Assembly: GCA_010909165.1 (NCBI GenBank)
Contig: VJWM01000118.1
Location: 620,001 to 684,000, forward strand
Source: Anthoceros angustus
Lineage: Eukaryota > Streptophyta > Anthocerotopsida > Anthocerotales > Anthocerotaceae
Length of the DNA stretch: 64,000 nt
Direction: 5' to 3'
The notes beneath the pieces are model-generated. The model searched no databases and was not told where the DNA came from. It was given only the letters and a program-made list of their open reading frames with translations. A program made the translations under genes and the position numbers. Shown one piece after another: positions 40,689-51,374 of the stretch. How positions within the stretch are numbered: position 1 is the stretch's first letter; each line of letters begins with the position of its first letter.

Positions 40689-41770
40689 GTTATGCATCCT
40701 TAGGTAGTCTAGGAACAACACCGAGCCCTTTTTTCCCAATGAACAGTTCCGAAAACTTGTACAGTACTGTACCTCCTGTGACATGCGCAGAATACAGATT
40801 GTAGCAGCCTCGCACACGGGAATGCAGCTTCATCCAAAACCAGCCCAGCTGCATTTGTTCAAAGCGCCAGGTGCGGCGGCGAGCGGTACCAGCATTGTCG
40901 GGGAGCCTGTGGAGCTCATGTATTTGTTCTGAAGCCGGTGGAGCCTCCGTGTTTTCTGTTTATGTTTATGCTGATGCTAAGGTAATAGCTCAACTCTGTC
41001 TGTTACCACAGTGAACCTCGGGAGCCTGTCCCAGTGCACATTGTTCTTGTCTTCAACCGACGCTACATATATATGCGTACAGGATTTGATCAGTATCTGC
41101 TTGGTTCTAGGGCTAACCGGACGTCCAGGGCATGCCATGTTTGGCAATGTTCCGGTTTCTTGGAACTTGCCGGATGGACATCTGCACTAAAATCGCAGTT
41201 AGCAGAATTGAGCAGTCATCTGCAATATGTAATATTGGGCTGAGGTGAAGCAGCGGTTAGGGTTCCGAGTAGGTGTATGCAGGTTGTGGAGACGACAATT
41301 CGCCTCCAAGGACGGCACACTCTTGTATACAAATCATATTGGGAGGCGAACGAGGTATGGTTTTAAGCACTTGTCATGAGTGTGAAAAAGAAGAGGATGG
41401 TGCAGTTGGTCATCACGCTAGTTTCACACACCACATGTCCACGTTTGAAACCTGGGTTCAGACATCAATGAGACAGCAAGGTGCACTTTTGGTCATGCGG
41501 AATGCGGTTCAAGTCGGAGTTTCAGCAGGTGTGTTCTGTCTTGGTAATAAGAGCAATCTGACCCAGATGGGCGGCTCAAGTCGGAGGTTTGGCACGTGTT
41601 CTGAGTTAGCAATAAGAGGAATCTGTGACCATCTTGGTGCGGATTGGCGCTTCAAGTCGGAGCTCAGTTTCCTTCAAGATTGTTGCGCAGGCGGTGTCGG
41701 ATACCCGTGTGAACTTTGAAACTCCTAGAGGACGACCTCACACATCGTGAATTCCGGAACCGCATGAAGT
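40390..41770 (+). repeat. Third, dispersed copy of the block at 22.2-23.5 and 29.7-30.9 kb
   Basis: Shares the gene segment, the tRNA-Val-like sequence and the downstream phrases ggtcatgcggaatgcggttcaa and cctcacacatcgtg in the same order, with larger divergence than between units 1 and 2. Confidence 0.75.
41392..41464 (+). repeat. tRNA-Val-like sequence, decayed acceptor
   Basis: ggatggtgcagttggtcatc, then gctagtttcacacacca and tttgaaacctgggttcagaca. The 5' acceptor strand is lost (gaagagga) and the loop keeps CAC. It matches the copies at 22999 and 30431. Confidence 0.55.
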
Positions 41771-42373
41771 TTGAGGATCCGGGTCACCATTCTGCCATGT
41801 TATCCTCCGGTGCCGAGAGCGGGGGTATATGGCTGCCTCCTAGTTATTACCAGCATATGCTTATGGGCACGTCACCATATGCATATGCTTATTACCAGCC
41901 TCGAACGTTTACATGGAGGCTGATCTCTGTGACTTGTATCCTCAGCATTCCGTGCTCCCGTATGCGTCTTCTCAGGCCCTGCAAACACCTCTGGACACTT
42001 GATAAGCTCCAACCTCTCGCTGTGGCTGTGGTGAACACATAATATTACAGCAAGAAGAAGAACATCCAGCATCAATTAACAACATGACCACAATCACAAG
42101 AGGATGGAGTAGACCTTCCCAGGGCTTGCGCACTTCCAAGGTGTAGAAATCTGCTAGGCGCTTGAACTGTCGCTCTGTACGCTGACGTTTGCAAGTATCC
42201 TTAGCTGGCCATGTTTCAGCGTTCACTGTCACTGCAACTGCACCTCCACTCATGATCGTAAACAAGTTCCAACCCAGCTCGACTCAGCACCAGACCGTAA
42301 CAGATTAAAAAAAGAACCAGCCCAAAGTGACAACCTCTACAAGCCCGATCAATCATGAGCACCAGCTGCATAC
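41771..42373. other. Possible introns/exons of SAP-domain gene
   Basis: No certain coding exon. The minus strand should carry the downstream exons of the SAP gene if it is real; short frames here have no recognisable domain. Confidence 0.3.
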
Positions 42374-42485
42374 CATTGTTATTCTGCTGGCCAATCCGGA
42401 GGTCGAGATTCTCGCTTATTCGTGCCATGAGGGCGCCCTTGGTGCCACTCGAAGGCAATCTCTTGTTACGGACAAAAACCCTCAG
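42374..42485 (-). CDS. SAP-domain exon
   Basis: The minus strand reads LRVFVRNKRLPSSGTKGALMARI, a match to the SAP motif (helix, then L-P-x-S-G-T-K-x-x-L-x-x-R-I/L), which binds DNA in chromatin and RNA-processing proteins. The exon is bounded by a ttgcag acceptor just upstream (42486-42491) and a GTATGC donor at 42373-42368, giving about 112 bp. The rest of the protein is not assembled. A Copia element begins 20 bp upstream of the acceptor, so it sits within the preceding intron and may affect splicing. Confidence 0.65.
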
Positions 42486-42505
42486 CTGCAACACGGACAG
42501 CTATC

Positions 42506-42699
42506 TGTTAGAAATCTATAGGATTGGTGCAACACATCACATATTAGAGTTATGAGTATAAGTCCTAGAAGTATATAGGATTATCCCAGGAGCGAGATAG
42601 GGTTTCATACTATCGAGAGTATGACAAGGCCAAAGGCTATATATGTATGCATAGCACACCATTTCTAATGTCTTGAACACAGGAATTCGCTTTCTAACA
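42506..42699 (+). repeat. Copia 5' LTR
   Basis: Starts TGTTAGAAATC and ends TTTCTAACA. Nearly identical to the 3' LTR for the first 160 bp. Differences are clustered in the last 35 bp. Confidence 0.95.
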
Positions 42700-42712
42700 T
42701 GGTATCGAGCAT
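42700..42712 (+). promoter_or_regulatory. Copia primer-binding site
   Basis: tggtatcgagcat lies directly after the 5' LTR and resembles the plant initiator tRNA-Met primer site TGGTATCAGAGC with one base missing. Confidence 0.8.
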
Positions 42713-42862
42713 GGTTCGGAGATGCGTAAAGTACTGCACCACCACTGTGGGACTCTTGCCACTTGTCTTCTATTGCATTGTTTGTAGTTATGCGACTAAG
42801 TGTCCGTGAAAGCTCGTTTGCAATTTTGTGAAGCTTGGTAGTAGTTTTGGTGCGAGGAACTT

Positions 42863-43700
42863 TTGTCTTGTCTTTGCATAGCTTTCGGTGTGCATATGGA
42901 GACTACGCGTCAAGTGGAGAAGTTTGATGGCGTGAACTTCACATTATGGAAGTTGAAGCTAAAATCTCTTCTCATTGACAGAGGATTGTGGAAGTTTGTG
43001 GAAAATGGACTTCCAGATGGCGCTTCTGAAAAGGATATAGACAAGGATACGAAAGCCTTGGCTAATATTATCCTGAATGTGTCGATGACATTCTCTCACA
43101 ATTGAGCGAGTGTGTCTCTTCGCAGGATGCATGGAAAATTCTTTGCAGTACGAGAAGAAGAGCATTGTGAGCGAAATGTCTGGAAAGTCAATTCTCCAAC
43201 TTCAAGATGGGTGAGGGCGACACCGTTCAACAACATGTCAACAAGTTGAAAAGCTTGGTTGATCAAATGAGGGAGGCGAGATCAAACCTTGAGGGTAAGG
43301 TGATCATGCTGAGTAGTTTGCCACCATCATGTAGGCAATTTTATTGTCTTATAGGGCATCCGTAGCGATGCGTCAAGTGACAATCAACCAACCTTTGATG
43401 AGGTGGTTAGATTACTCCTACAAGAGGAGCTTGATGGTTCTTTAGGCGCAAGGCAGGCTTGGCACTCTTCTCCAAGAAGAGCACATCACGGTGGAAGACC
43501 TCGCAAGCCAAGTCTCTAGAAGGGACAAAGGATACAGATGCAAAGAGAAAGGTGAAAGGCTTTTGTTATTATTGCAGGAAGCCCAATCACCACGCAAAGG
43601 ATTGTAAAATAAGATTGGCAGACTTGAAGAAAGGGAAATCATCCCAAGCTAATCAAGTCAGCGAGAAGGACCAAGAACACATCTTCGCGTGCTTCACCGA
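42863..43700 (+). pseudogene. Copia gag with zinc knuckle, frame-broken
   Basis: The first frame has QVEKFDGVNFTLWKLKLKSLL, the typical start of plant Copia Gag. Pieces in other frames (LSNFKMGEGDTV..., about 43190-43440) continue the gag domain. The CCHC knuckle CYYCRKPNHHAKDC lies at about 43567-43608 and would bind element RNA. Stops and shifts interrupt it at least three times. Confidence 0.8.
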
Positions 43701-44078
43701 AAGAGATCAAGCGACTTCATCAAAGAAGGATGAGAGTTTGTATCTTGACTCGGTGCATCCCAAAGATTTCGCTTATAACCTTCCTTGGTTCTCAAGCTAC
43801 GAGGTATTGCGGAGGGGCATACGGTGGCGCTTGGTGACAATAGGTCACATGACATCAAGGAAGAGGAGTGTTACGAGTCCATCTTCCGGAGGACTATGTG
43901 TATTAAGGGCGTGCATCATGTGCCTCATCTTGCGAGGAATCTTCTTTCCGCAAAAATTGCCGATGCAGTCATGAGGTTGTGTTCAATTCCAAAAGGATTT
44001 CGGATCCAATCCGAGCAGCTGAGTTATCGAATGCTAAAGTGATTGCTAGCGTCCGAATAGGAAATTTGTACAAGTTGT

Positions 44079-45028
44079 GTGCTTCGTGGAAGGCAAGCTT
44101 GCACCTTTATGGACAGTTCGCAAAATAGCATTGGATCTATTGATTTATGGCATCAACGTCTGGGGCACATTGGTGTGGACAATATCAGGTTGATGAAGAA
44201 CCAACATATGGTTACAGGCTTGGATTTGAAAGAAGTGGGTGAGCCGCAATTATGCCAAGGGTGCATAATGGGAAAGCTACACCGAACTAAGTTCCCAAAG
44301 ATTGCAGCGCGACGAGCAAAGATGGCGCTAGAGTTGGTACACACGGATGTGTGTGGTCCAATGAAAAATTCCACTCATGGCGGAGCCCGCTACATTCTGG
44401 TGTTTGTGGATGATTTCACTAGGAAGACCTGGACATATCTTATGAAGGAGAAATCCGGTATTTACACTCTTCAAGGAATGGAAAGCCATGGTGGAGAACG
44501 CAAGTGGACAACGTCAAGACTTTGCGTGGTGACAACGGAGGTGAATACATCTCCACTAACTTCCAACGCTTTTGCAAGGAGCATGGAATTGGAAGGCAAC
44601 TAACCATCCCTCACACACCGGAGCAAAATGGAGTGGCGGAGCGCAAACTTAGAGTCGTGGAGGCTAAATGCATGTTACATCATAGTGGCTTGGAAGTACG
44701 TTTTGGGGTGAGGTCATGTTACAAGAACCTATGTTTTGAATCGAGTTCCAACCAAAGCTATTGTTGGAATGACCGGAGGAAGCGTGGTCTCAAGCCCGAC
44801 ATAAGCCATTTGAGGATCTTTGGTTCGATGGTTTATGCTCACGTTCAAGCAAACCCGAACAAAATGGGATCCAAAAGGCGTGAAGTGCCTTATGCTTGGA
44901 TACTCTCGAGATTAAGGGCTCGGTTGTATGATCTTTCAAGGAAGAAGATCATTTTAGCGACGTTGTATTTAATGAGGTTGTGGAACCCATCAAAGGAGTG
45001 GGAGCTCCAACCCCGGTGGTTATCATGA
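44079..45028 (+). pseudogene. Copia integrase, frame-broken
   Basis: The zinc domain is intact (H-Q-R-L-G-H and C-Q-G-C, residues 26-66 of the 44079 frame). Catalytic-core residues follow: VHTDVCGPM (first Asp), then RGDNGGEY (second Asp, from about 44523) and PEQNGVAERK (Glu) in another frame. All DDE residues are present, but the domain spans at least two frames. It would insert the cDNA. Confidence 0.85.
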
Positions 45029-45299
45029 AGGATCCGACGGCGTATGTTGACGACCCCGATGAGGATTCGACTATGATGACACTCTTGAGCAACCCGCTCG
45101 AGCCCAACGAACCTTCTCAACAATGCGACATAGAGGGGGAGAAAGGGAAATTCGATGTCGCGATTGGAGAAGTAGATGAAGATCAAAGCATTGTCGTAAT
45201 TGTGAGAGGAAGCTCAAGTATTCGAGAGAGACAACCAATCTTGAGAAGATCAACGAGACAATGGAAACCTTCAGAAGATCTTGGAATCCATGAATGCAT

Positions 45300-46178
45300 G
45301 TGTGTATGAGGAGGCATGGTTGGCGATGCGAACCACAAAGCCTAAGGAAGCATTGGAAGGACCAAAGGCAAAGGAGTGGAAAGAAGCCGTGATGAGTATA
45401 ACTCTCTTCTCAAGAACAAAACTTGGGCAATCACTCCTCTACCTCACGGAAGGAAGAGCATAGGATCAAAGTGGACATTCAAGATTAAGCGCAAGGTGAT
45501 GGAAGCATAGAGCTACAAGGCAAGGCTGGTGGGGAAAGGATATACACAAGTCCCGGTGTGGATTATCGATACCTTCTCCCCGCCGCTAAGATAGCATCTA
45601 TCCGAGCTCTCCTAGCTATCGCAGCCGCCGACATGGAGATACATCATATGGATGTTACATTGCGTTCTGAATGGAGATGGATGAAGAGATCTACATGGAC
45701 CACCGAGGGATACGAAATACCGGGATGCGAGGGAGAGGTATGTAGGCTACTAAAGGCTCTGTATGGTCTTAAGCAATCTGCCCTTGCTTGGTATCGTAAG
45801 GTTGATGTGTTTTTCCGGTCTAGAGGTTTCAAGAAAACCAATGCTGATTGGAATATCTATGTGAAGAGAGTGGGAGAATCCATAATTATCATTGCTGTTT
45901 ATGTGGACGATTTGATTATTGCTAGCAATGACATGGAACTCTTAGACTCAGTAAAGCAAAGCCTTAATGCAAGCTTTGACATGAGAGATTTGGGTGAGCT
46001 CCACTATTCCCTAGGAATAAAGGTGGAAAGGAATAGGGCTAACAAACAGATCTCTTTGAGCCAACAAACATATGTGGAGACCATATTGGAGCGTTTCGGC
46101 ATGCAAGATTGCAAACCCATGAAGACGCCAATGATCTTCAATGAGAAGCTATCGCAGGAGATGAGCCCTACAACCTAA
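45300..46178 (+). pseudogene. Copia reverse transcriptase, frame-broken
   Basis: EAWLAMRTTKPKEALEGPKAKEW (45313 onward) starts the RT. After a broken part the main frame runs from 45558 with YLLPAAKIASIRALLAIAA, LKALYGLKQSALAWY and the catalytic VYVDDLIIASND. KQISLSQQTYVETILERFGM closes the domain. The YVDD box is intact. A shift occurs between about 45460 and 45560 and the frame ends at 46178. Confidence 0.85.
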
Positions 46179-46343
46179 AAAGGAGAAAGAGAAGATAGAT
46201 AAGACTCTCTATCAACGTGCGTTGGCTGTCTTACATATTTGGCAACAGGACAAGGCCCGACATTGCAGAGGCGGGAGTTGTGAGTCGATTCTTGGCCAAC
46301 CGGACAACGGCATTATCAAGCGATCAAGAGGATATTCAGATAC

Positions 46344-46860
46344 TTGCGCGGCACAAAACATTGGAAGTTGAAATACCAAAAGGATCGACATGAAGAAGCC
46401 CAGGTGGTTGGATTTTGTGATTCAGATTGGGCTGGAGATGTCGATGGCCGCAAGTCTACCACAGGATATGTATTTATGCTATTTGGGGAGCCATTTCATG
46501 GAGTAGTAGGCGTCGACCTCGTGGCTTTGTCCTCTGAGCGGAGTACATGGCAATATCTGCAACAATGGAAGCAATATGGCTACGACGATTGCTCAAGAAA
46601 TGGGATTTAAGCGGTGCGAACCATCTTCAACGACAATCAAGGTTGCATTTACTTAGCAAAGAATGCTACTTTTCACGAGGACGAAACACATTGAAGTAAA
46701 GCATCACTTCATCGAGAGAAAGTTCAATCCAAGGAGATAGAGCTAGCGTATTGTCCCACTGGACATGCTGCAGATGTTTTGACCAAAGGGTTGACTTTAG
46801 AGAAGCACGTTAAGTTTAGCAAGATGTTAGGCTTAAAAGAGTAGCGATGTGTTGAGTGGG
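46344..46860 (+). pseudogene. Copia RNase H domain, frame-broken
   Basis: GFCDSDWAGDVDGRKSTTGYVF carries the first catalytic Asp of the Copia RNase H. The C-terminal phrases (RTKHIEVKHHFIRE-like, ADVLTKGL-like) appear in other frames between 46670 and 46800. The end of the domain abuts the polypurine tract gttgagtgggagtg at 46849-46862. Confidence 0.8.
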
Positions 46861-46862
46861 AG

Positions 46863-47057
46863 TGTTAGAAATCTATAGGATTGGTGCAACACATCACATA
46901 TTAGAGTTATGAGTATAAGTCCTAGAAGTATATAGGATTATCCCAGAGCGAGATAGGGTTTCATACTATCGAGAGTATGACAAGGCCAAAGGCTATATAT
47001 GTATGCATAGCACACCATTTCTAATGTACTGAACCTGGGAATTACTGTTTTCTAACA
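46863..47057 (+). repeat. Copia 3' LTR
   Basis: Matches the 5' LTR, with one single-base deletion near position 85 and a cluster of differences near the end (aacctgggaattactg against aacacaggaattcgc). Preceded by a purine tract. Confidence 0.95.
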
Positions 47058-47269
47058 CTATCCAAGTGGCCTCCCATCTGCAAACGAAAGCAAACAATGC
47101 AGACAATCGTAATCAAAGGAAGAGTAGATTTCGCTCTAAGACTTCCAACGCCTTACGATGGCGTGTGTACAGTGGCCCTCATCACCGTGACTGCCACCAA
47201 TTTACATATAAGCTTGCGATGAATCGCATTCCCGCCCTTGGGATCCGGCAAACACGAGCATTCTTAAGC

Positions 47270-47344
47270 TCAGAGGCGGTGAAGAGTACCAAAAAACTTT
47301 GCCTTGACTGCTTCCATGAGTTCTCCATTTATATCCACAGCCAT
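47270..47344 (-). CDS. Candidate first exon of SAP-domain gene
   Basis: The minus strand has gccaccgccATGGctg, an excellent plant start context, followed by MAVDINGELMEAVKAKFFGTLHRL before a stop. A GT donor could lie within this stretch. It sits on the same strand upstream of the SAP exon, separated by the Copia element. The link between the two exons is inferred from position only. Confidence 0.35.
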   Translation of the reverse strand: MAVDINGELMEAVKAKFFGTLHRL

Positions 47345-47601
47345 GGCGGTGGCAAATGCGACATCGTATCGGGCAAGGTATACATATGTGTCCGTATGTT
47401 GCCTAACACTCGTATATCGCCTAACAACTCACCTGTGGGATGAAGTGGTTTCGGCCTCGAAACGACGGAGGCATGGTAGGCAGCAAGGCGTCGTCACAAT
47501 GGGAAAGGTTGCGCGGCTCCTGTGGCCTCGATAGAGGATAGCCGCAGAGTACGAGATATTCAAGGCAGTTTGTGGTGCGGTGTTTGAGGATGCGGTCCAC
47601 T

Positions 47602-48860
47602 TCATACATGGGTTTTCCAAGTCCAAGACGGGTGGAGGTCGGGAAGGGAGGGGCCTAGGAACGGCTTTAGCAGGAAGTGTGAAAGACGTTGTGGCACTTG
47701 TAGGAAGGAGGAAGGGCGAGGCGATAGGCCGCAGGGCCGATGACTGTCTGGAAAAGGTCCGATCCATCGATCGGCCAATTTCCGGATCCAGACCAAGGAG
47801 TGGGGTAGAAAACGAGTAGACAATAGCACCGATCGCTGGAAAATGTCGTGGTCGTCGATGGCGGTTGGTTTGTAGGATCTGCCGATTTTGTGCCTCAAAC
47901 ACATGTTGCCGAACTTTGAAGAACTGAGCCATTGTTGGAGGAAGTCCATGGCCAGTGCGTCGACAGCAGGCCACAGCTGTAACATGGTCTGGGATGAAAT
48001 CCATAAAGAGCAAAAAGGTGTTGTTCTGTCTTTGGCATTCTTAGAGTTGTTGAAAGCAAACTCGCTAAATGTAGATATTGCTCCCATTTTTCTGAGTCTT
48101 GACATATGCTCAAGAAGATCTTCAATGGTTTGAATAGCCCTCTGTAGCTCCATCGGTCTGGGTGGCTTCTTTGTTGATAGATACAATTTAGTTTGTAGTC
48201 CGCGATGCATAGCTTGCCAAAGCGAGAAGTAAACCGGGGTCCGATCACTTACTATGCCGTGAGGCAAGCCATGGAGCTCAGAGATATAACGAAGGTATAG
48301 CTCACCGCATCCATCGCTGAACATGCTTCGTAGTGGGGGCTAAGTGGATCATTCTCGTAAGTTTGTCGGTAAACACAAGGATCGCATCATATCCTGGGGT
48401 CAAAGGTAAACCCACTACGAAATCAAGAGTGACTTGCTCCCACGGAGTAAGGGAATGGGCATAGGTCAAGAAGACTGTACCTTAGTCCGGGAGCCTTGAT
48501 CCGTTGACAAATGCCACAAAGATGGATCCAAGTAGTGACATCATCGCCATTTTCGGCCAAGAATACTGCACTGCAAGTTGTAAAGTGTACGGTGAATGCC
48601 TGACCTGCAGAGGGAGTCTCATGAGCCTCAAATAGTATAAGACGAACATGTGGTAGTGGAGGAACATAAAGCCTACCTCGAAATGAAGAAGACACATTCG
48701 ATTGAGTCCATGCGCCCAGATCCGTAACTTGCAGAGCATCCTTAGCAATGGTCTCGCAGTAAGTCGCAAGGAACTCATCGATCCGATTTCCTTGTACATT
48801 AATAGCGTAGTAATAGTTGTTAAACGAGACAGGCATCCGCCACACGATTCTGCTCACCGA
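47602..48860 (-). pseudogene. Gypsy integrase (minus), frame-broken
   Basis: LFEAHETPSAGQ (H-H) and LCGICQRIKAP (C-x2-C) form the zinc domain at about 48480-48640. DFVVGLPLTPGYDAILVFTDKLTRMIHLAPT, read near 48330-48430, holds the first catalytic Asp. LHGLPHGIVSDRTPVYFSLWQAM (about 48200-48280) holds the second. The C-terminal tail follows toward 47602. Frames shift between these blocks. Confidence 0.75.
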
Positions 48861-48919
48861 AATATGTTGAATCGAAAAGTTGTATTCTTTGGAAGTGCTC
48901 CACCAATGAGCCTCGCTTC

Positions 48920-49330
48920 CTACTCAAATGTGTTTGAGTTTGAAGATATTTCGATGGCTCGTGATCCGTCTCTAAAATGAATGGGGTGCCTCCGACACCA
49001 CCTCCATTCCTTGAGAGCTAAAACCTGTGCCAAGGTTTCCTTTTCATGGGTGGTCCAGTTAAGTTCAGCCCCTTTCAACTTGCGACTAAAATATGCTATA
49101 GATTGTCGCCCATGACCTCTATCTTGCTGCAACACAGCCCCGATGGCAACATCAGAAGCATCAGTAGTGACTATAAAGGGAAATGCTGGGTCAGGGTAGA
49201 TGAGCACAGGGGCAGAGATTAAGGCTGTCTTGAGGTCTTCAAATGACTCCCACTGTTGAGCCTGCCATGTCCACATTGCGCCCTTTTGAGTTAACTTCGT
49301 AAGGGGGGCTGCCCGATGGGAAAACGCCTA
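48920..49330 (-). pseudogene. Gypsy RNase H (minus)
   Basis: The frame reads FEDLKTALISAPVLIYPDPAFPFIVTTDASDVAIGAVLQQD, then IAYFSRKLKGAELNWTTHEKETLAQVLALKEWR. This is the RNase H domain and its connection to RT, with the first Asp and Glu present. It ends in altered sequence before the third motif. Confidence 0.85.
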
Positions 49331-49399
49331 TAAATTTCCGTAGTAAGATACTAAGCCGAGGAAAGATTGAACGCCCCGGATGATCTAGGCACCGCCATT

Positions 49400-50050
49400 T
49401 TGTACTACACATACCTTTTAGGGTCCACTGTATCCCATCTGAAACTATGTGTCCAAGGTACTCTATGGTAAGGTGAATTCACACTTCGCTTGTATGAATA
49501 GCTTCTCCGTAACCTAAGCAGGACTTCTCGTAGTAAAGTAATATGCTCCTCATCGCCTTCTGTAGATGAGTATATCATCTAAATAAACCAACACCCCTTT
49601 CCGATTAAATCACGATAGTGTCGCTCATCGCTTTGGAAGTGCTAGGAGCATTAACCAAACCAAAACTCATGACTAGCCACCATAGTGCCCATCCCTCGTG
49701 TTAAAAGTCGCCTTCTCGATGTCTTCATCAGAATACGGATTTGGTGATACCCGGCTGCCAAATCTAACTTCGTGAAGTACTTGGCCCCTTGCAATTGCTC
49801 AAGCATCTCATCAATCCGTGGTAGGGGTAGCAATTTCGTTTGGTGATATTGTTGAGTCCTCTATAGTCCATGCACATACGTAGTCCCCTGCCTTTTGCCG
49901 TGAAGAGAATAGGGGCCCCACACGGAGACTTTGAAGGACGGATGAATCCTTTCTCGCAAAAGGGCTTCACCGCATCGAGCTTCCTCCAATTCCGTGGGTG
50001 ATAATCGATACATCGAACGGTATGGGGCTTGATGCCCGAGTGAGTCGACT
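49400..50050 (-). pseudogene. Gypsy reverse transcriptase (minus)
   Basis: [25 protein letters not shown] and [19 protein letters not shown] (49790-49970), then [32 protein letters not shown] (about 49735-49830) are RT motifs 1-3 with the catalytic LDLAAGYH. The YxDD box should lie near 49560-49590, where fragments of YLDDILIYS can be read across frames. Confidence 0.85.
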
Positions 50051-50234
50051 CTATCTTATGATCTGTTTCACGAGGGGAAGCCTTGGTGGCAACCCTTGAA
50101 CAACCACATCTTGAAACTCCGAAAGGTGGTCCGAACTTGACCCATCAACTATCCACAAGACCTTTCTTATCTACAACATCTTCTCGAATCAAGGAAAACG
50201 CCACAACTTCATTATCCGTTGTTGGTGGTGCAGC

Positions 50235-51374
50235 CCAAGCGACTCATGAGCAGCTAAAACAGCGCTCTACACGCATCCGTCTCTCCTTCCGGAAATATTA
50301 GGATTACGTTCCTCCAACCACTCCATCCCCAAGATTACATCACAATTAGCAGCGGAGTTATTGTGCAGCAGATGTAATAACATGATAATCTTGGAAGGGG
50401 TTAATATACAAACCCCTTCACAAAAACCCCTTCACAAAAAGACACCGCTCGAAATGCAAAATACGAATCCTCCGTTATGACACCATGCTAAATACGAAGG
50501 GAAAAACATTGATATTTCACAATTCATAAAACAGGGCTTTCTTGGCGGCTGGCTGCCCGAGTATCCTTGCCGGCTATGCTTTGACACAAGTAATGAAAGA
50601 AAATCACGATATCACGTTTCAAAACCCCTTCCGTCCCTCGAATATAGTCTTTCCTCTACAAAGATCCTCAGGTGGTGATAGACTCATCTGCGCTTGGTGG
50701 CTTCAATCTAAAACAAGCTGCCATGTTGCGCATGCGTTCAATTCTACTACATCAAGGCTGGTCTGCCGGGCCTTCATCATCTTCTGCGTTGTCGCCTTCG
50801 TCCTTATCGCCACCACTCCCGGTGGCACGTATCCGAGTTTGTTGTCCTTCCTCTAGCAAGTCCCCTGCTTTGCGTTTTCATCCTTCTTGCACTAAGTGGA
50901 ACCACGAGCTTTCGAACAATTTTTTCGCTAATACAAACTTCTTTAGCCTGTCTTGCTCCTCTCCGGTGGGCCTCGAATGTGAGCTCCTCTTTCCACCGCA
51001 AAACCTCGAAACCATGTATGCGTTGTGGGATATAACCAGACAATGGAGGTCACATTGCAATAGAATTGCGTCCGAGCAATCTTGCCGGTGTTGTTGTCCA
51101 CTTCTGCGCATCCATCCAATCTCCTTCTTTCGAGAATGTTTTGATGAATTTCATCATCAACCCGAGAGGTCTTTGGTAGGCACACCACCATTTTGTCTTG
51201 AGACATGTACACCGCTTCTTCACATGCATATCATGTGGATCGTCCATTGTTAAAAGTCCCTGCGTAATATTGGGCGTCATAGCCGCCTTGCCTTCGAGCC
51301 TTCCTTCACACACCAAGCAATCATATGTACTCCATCGTCTCAAATCCACCTGTCATTACTCATGTTTGTTTTGT
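50235..51374. repeat. Tandem duplication A, copy 1
   Basis: 1,140-bp unit from cccaagcgactcatgagcag to the same phrase at 51375. It contains the Gypsy protease end and the methyltransferase C-terminal half. Confidence 0.9.

Larger units (their letters stand above)
42506..47057 (+). mobile_element. Complete Ty1/Copia LTR retrotransposon
   Basis: Two LTRs of 194 and 195 bp (TGTTAG...CTAACA) flank gag, integrase, reverse transcriptase and RNase H in Copia order. The element is bordered by a perfect 5-bp target-site duplication, ctatc, at 42501-42505 and 47058-47062. A primer-binding site and polypurine tract are present. Total length about 4.55 kb, typical for plant Copia. Coding frames are interrupted repeatedly, so it is probably not autonomous. 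Confidence 0.97.
47560..50560 (-). mobile_element. Ty3/Gypsy pol remnant, minus strand
   Basis: From high to low coordinates the minus strand carries the protease end (NCDVILGMEWLEE, with duplicated copies), reverse transcriptase, RNase H and integrase in Gypsy order. No LTR could be identified and the N-terminal protease half and gag are missing, so the element is truncated. Many frames are broken. It belongs to a Gypsy lineage different from the element at 1-3.9 kb. Confidence 0.85.
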
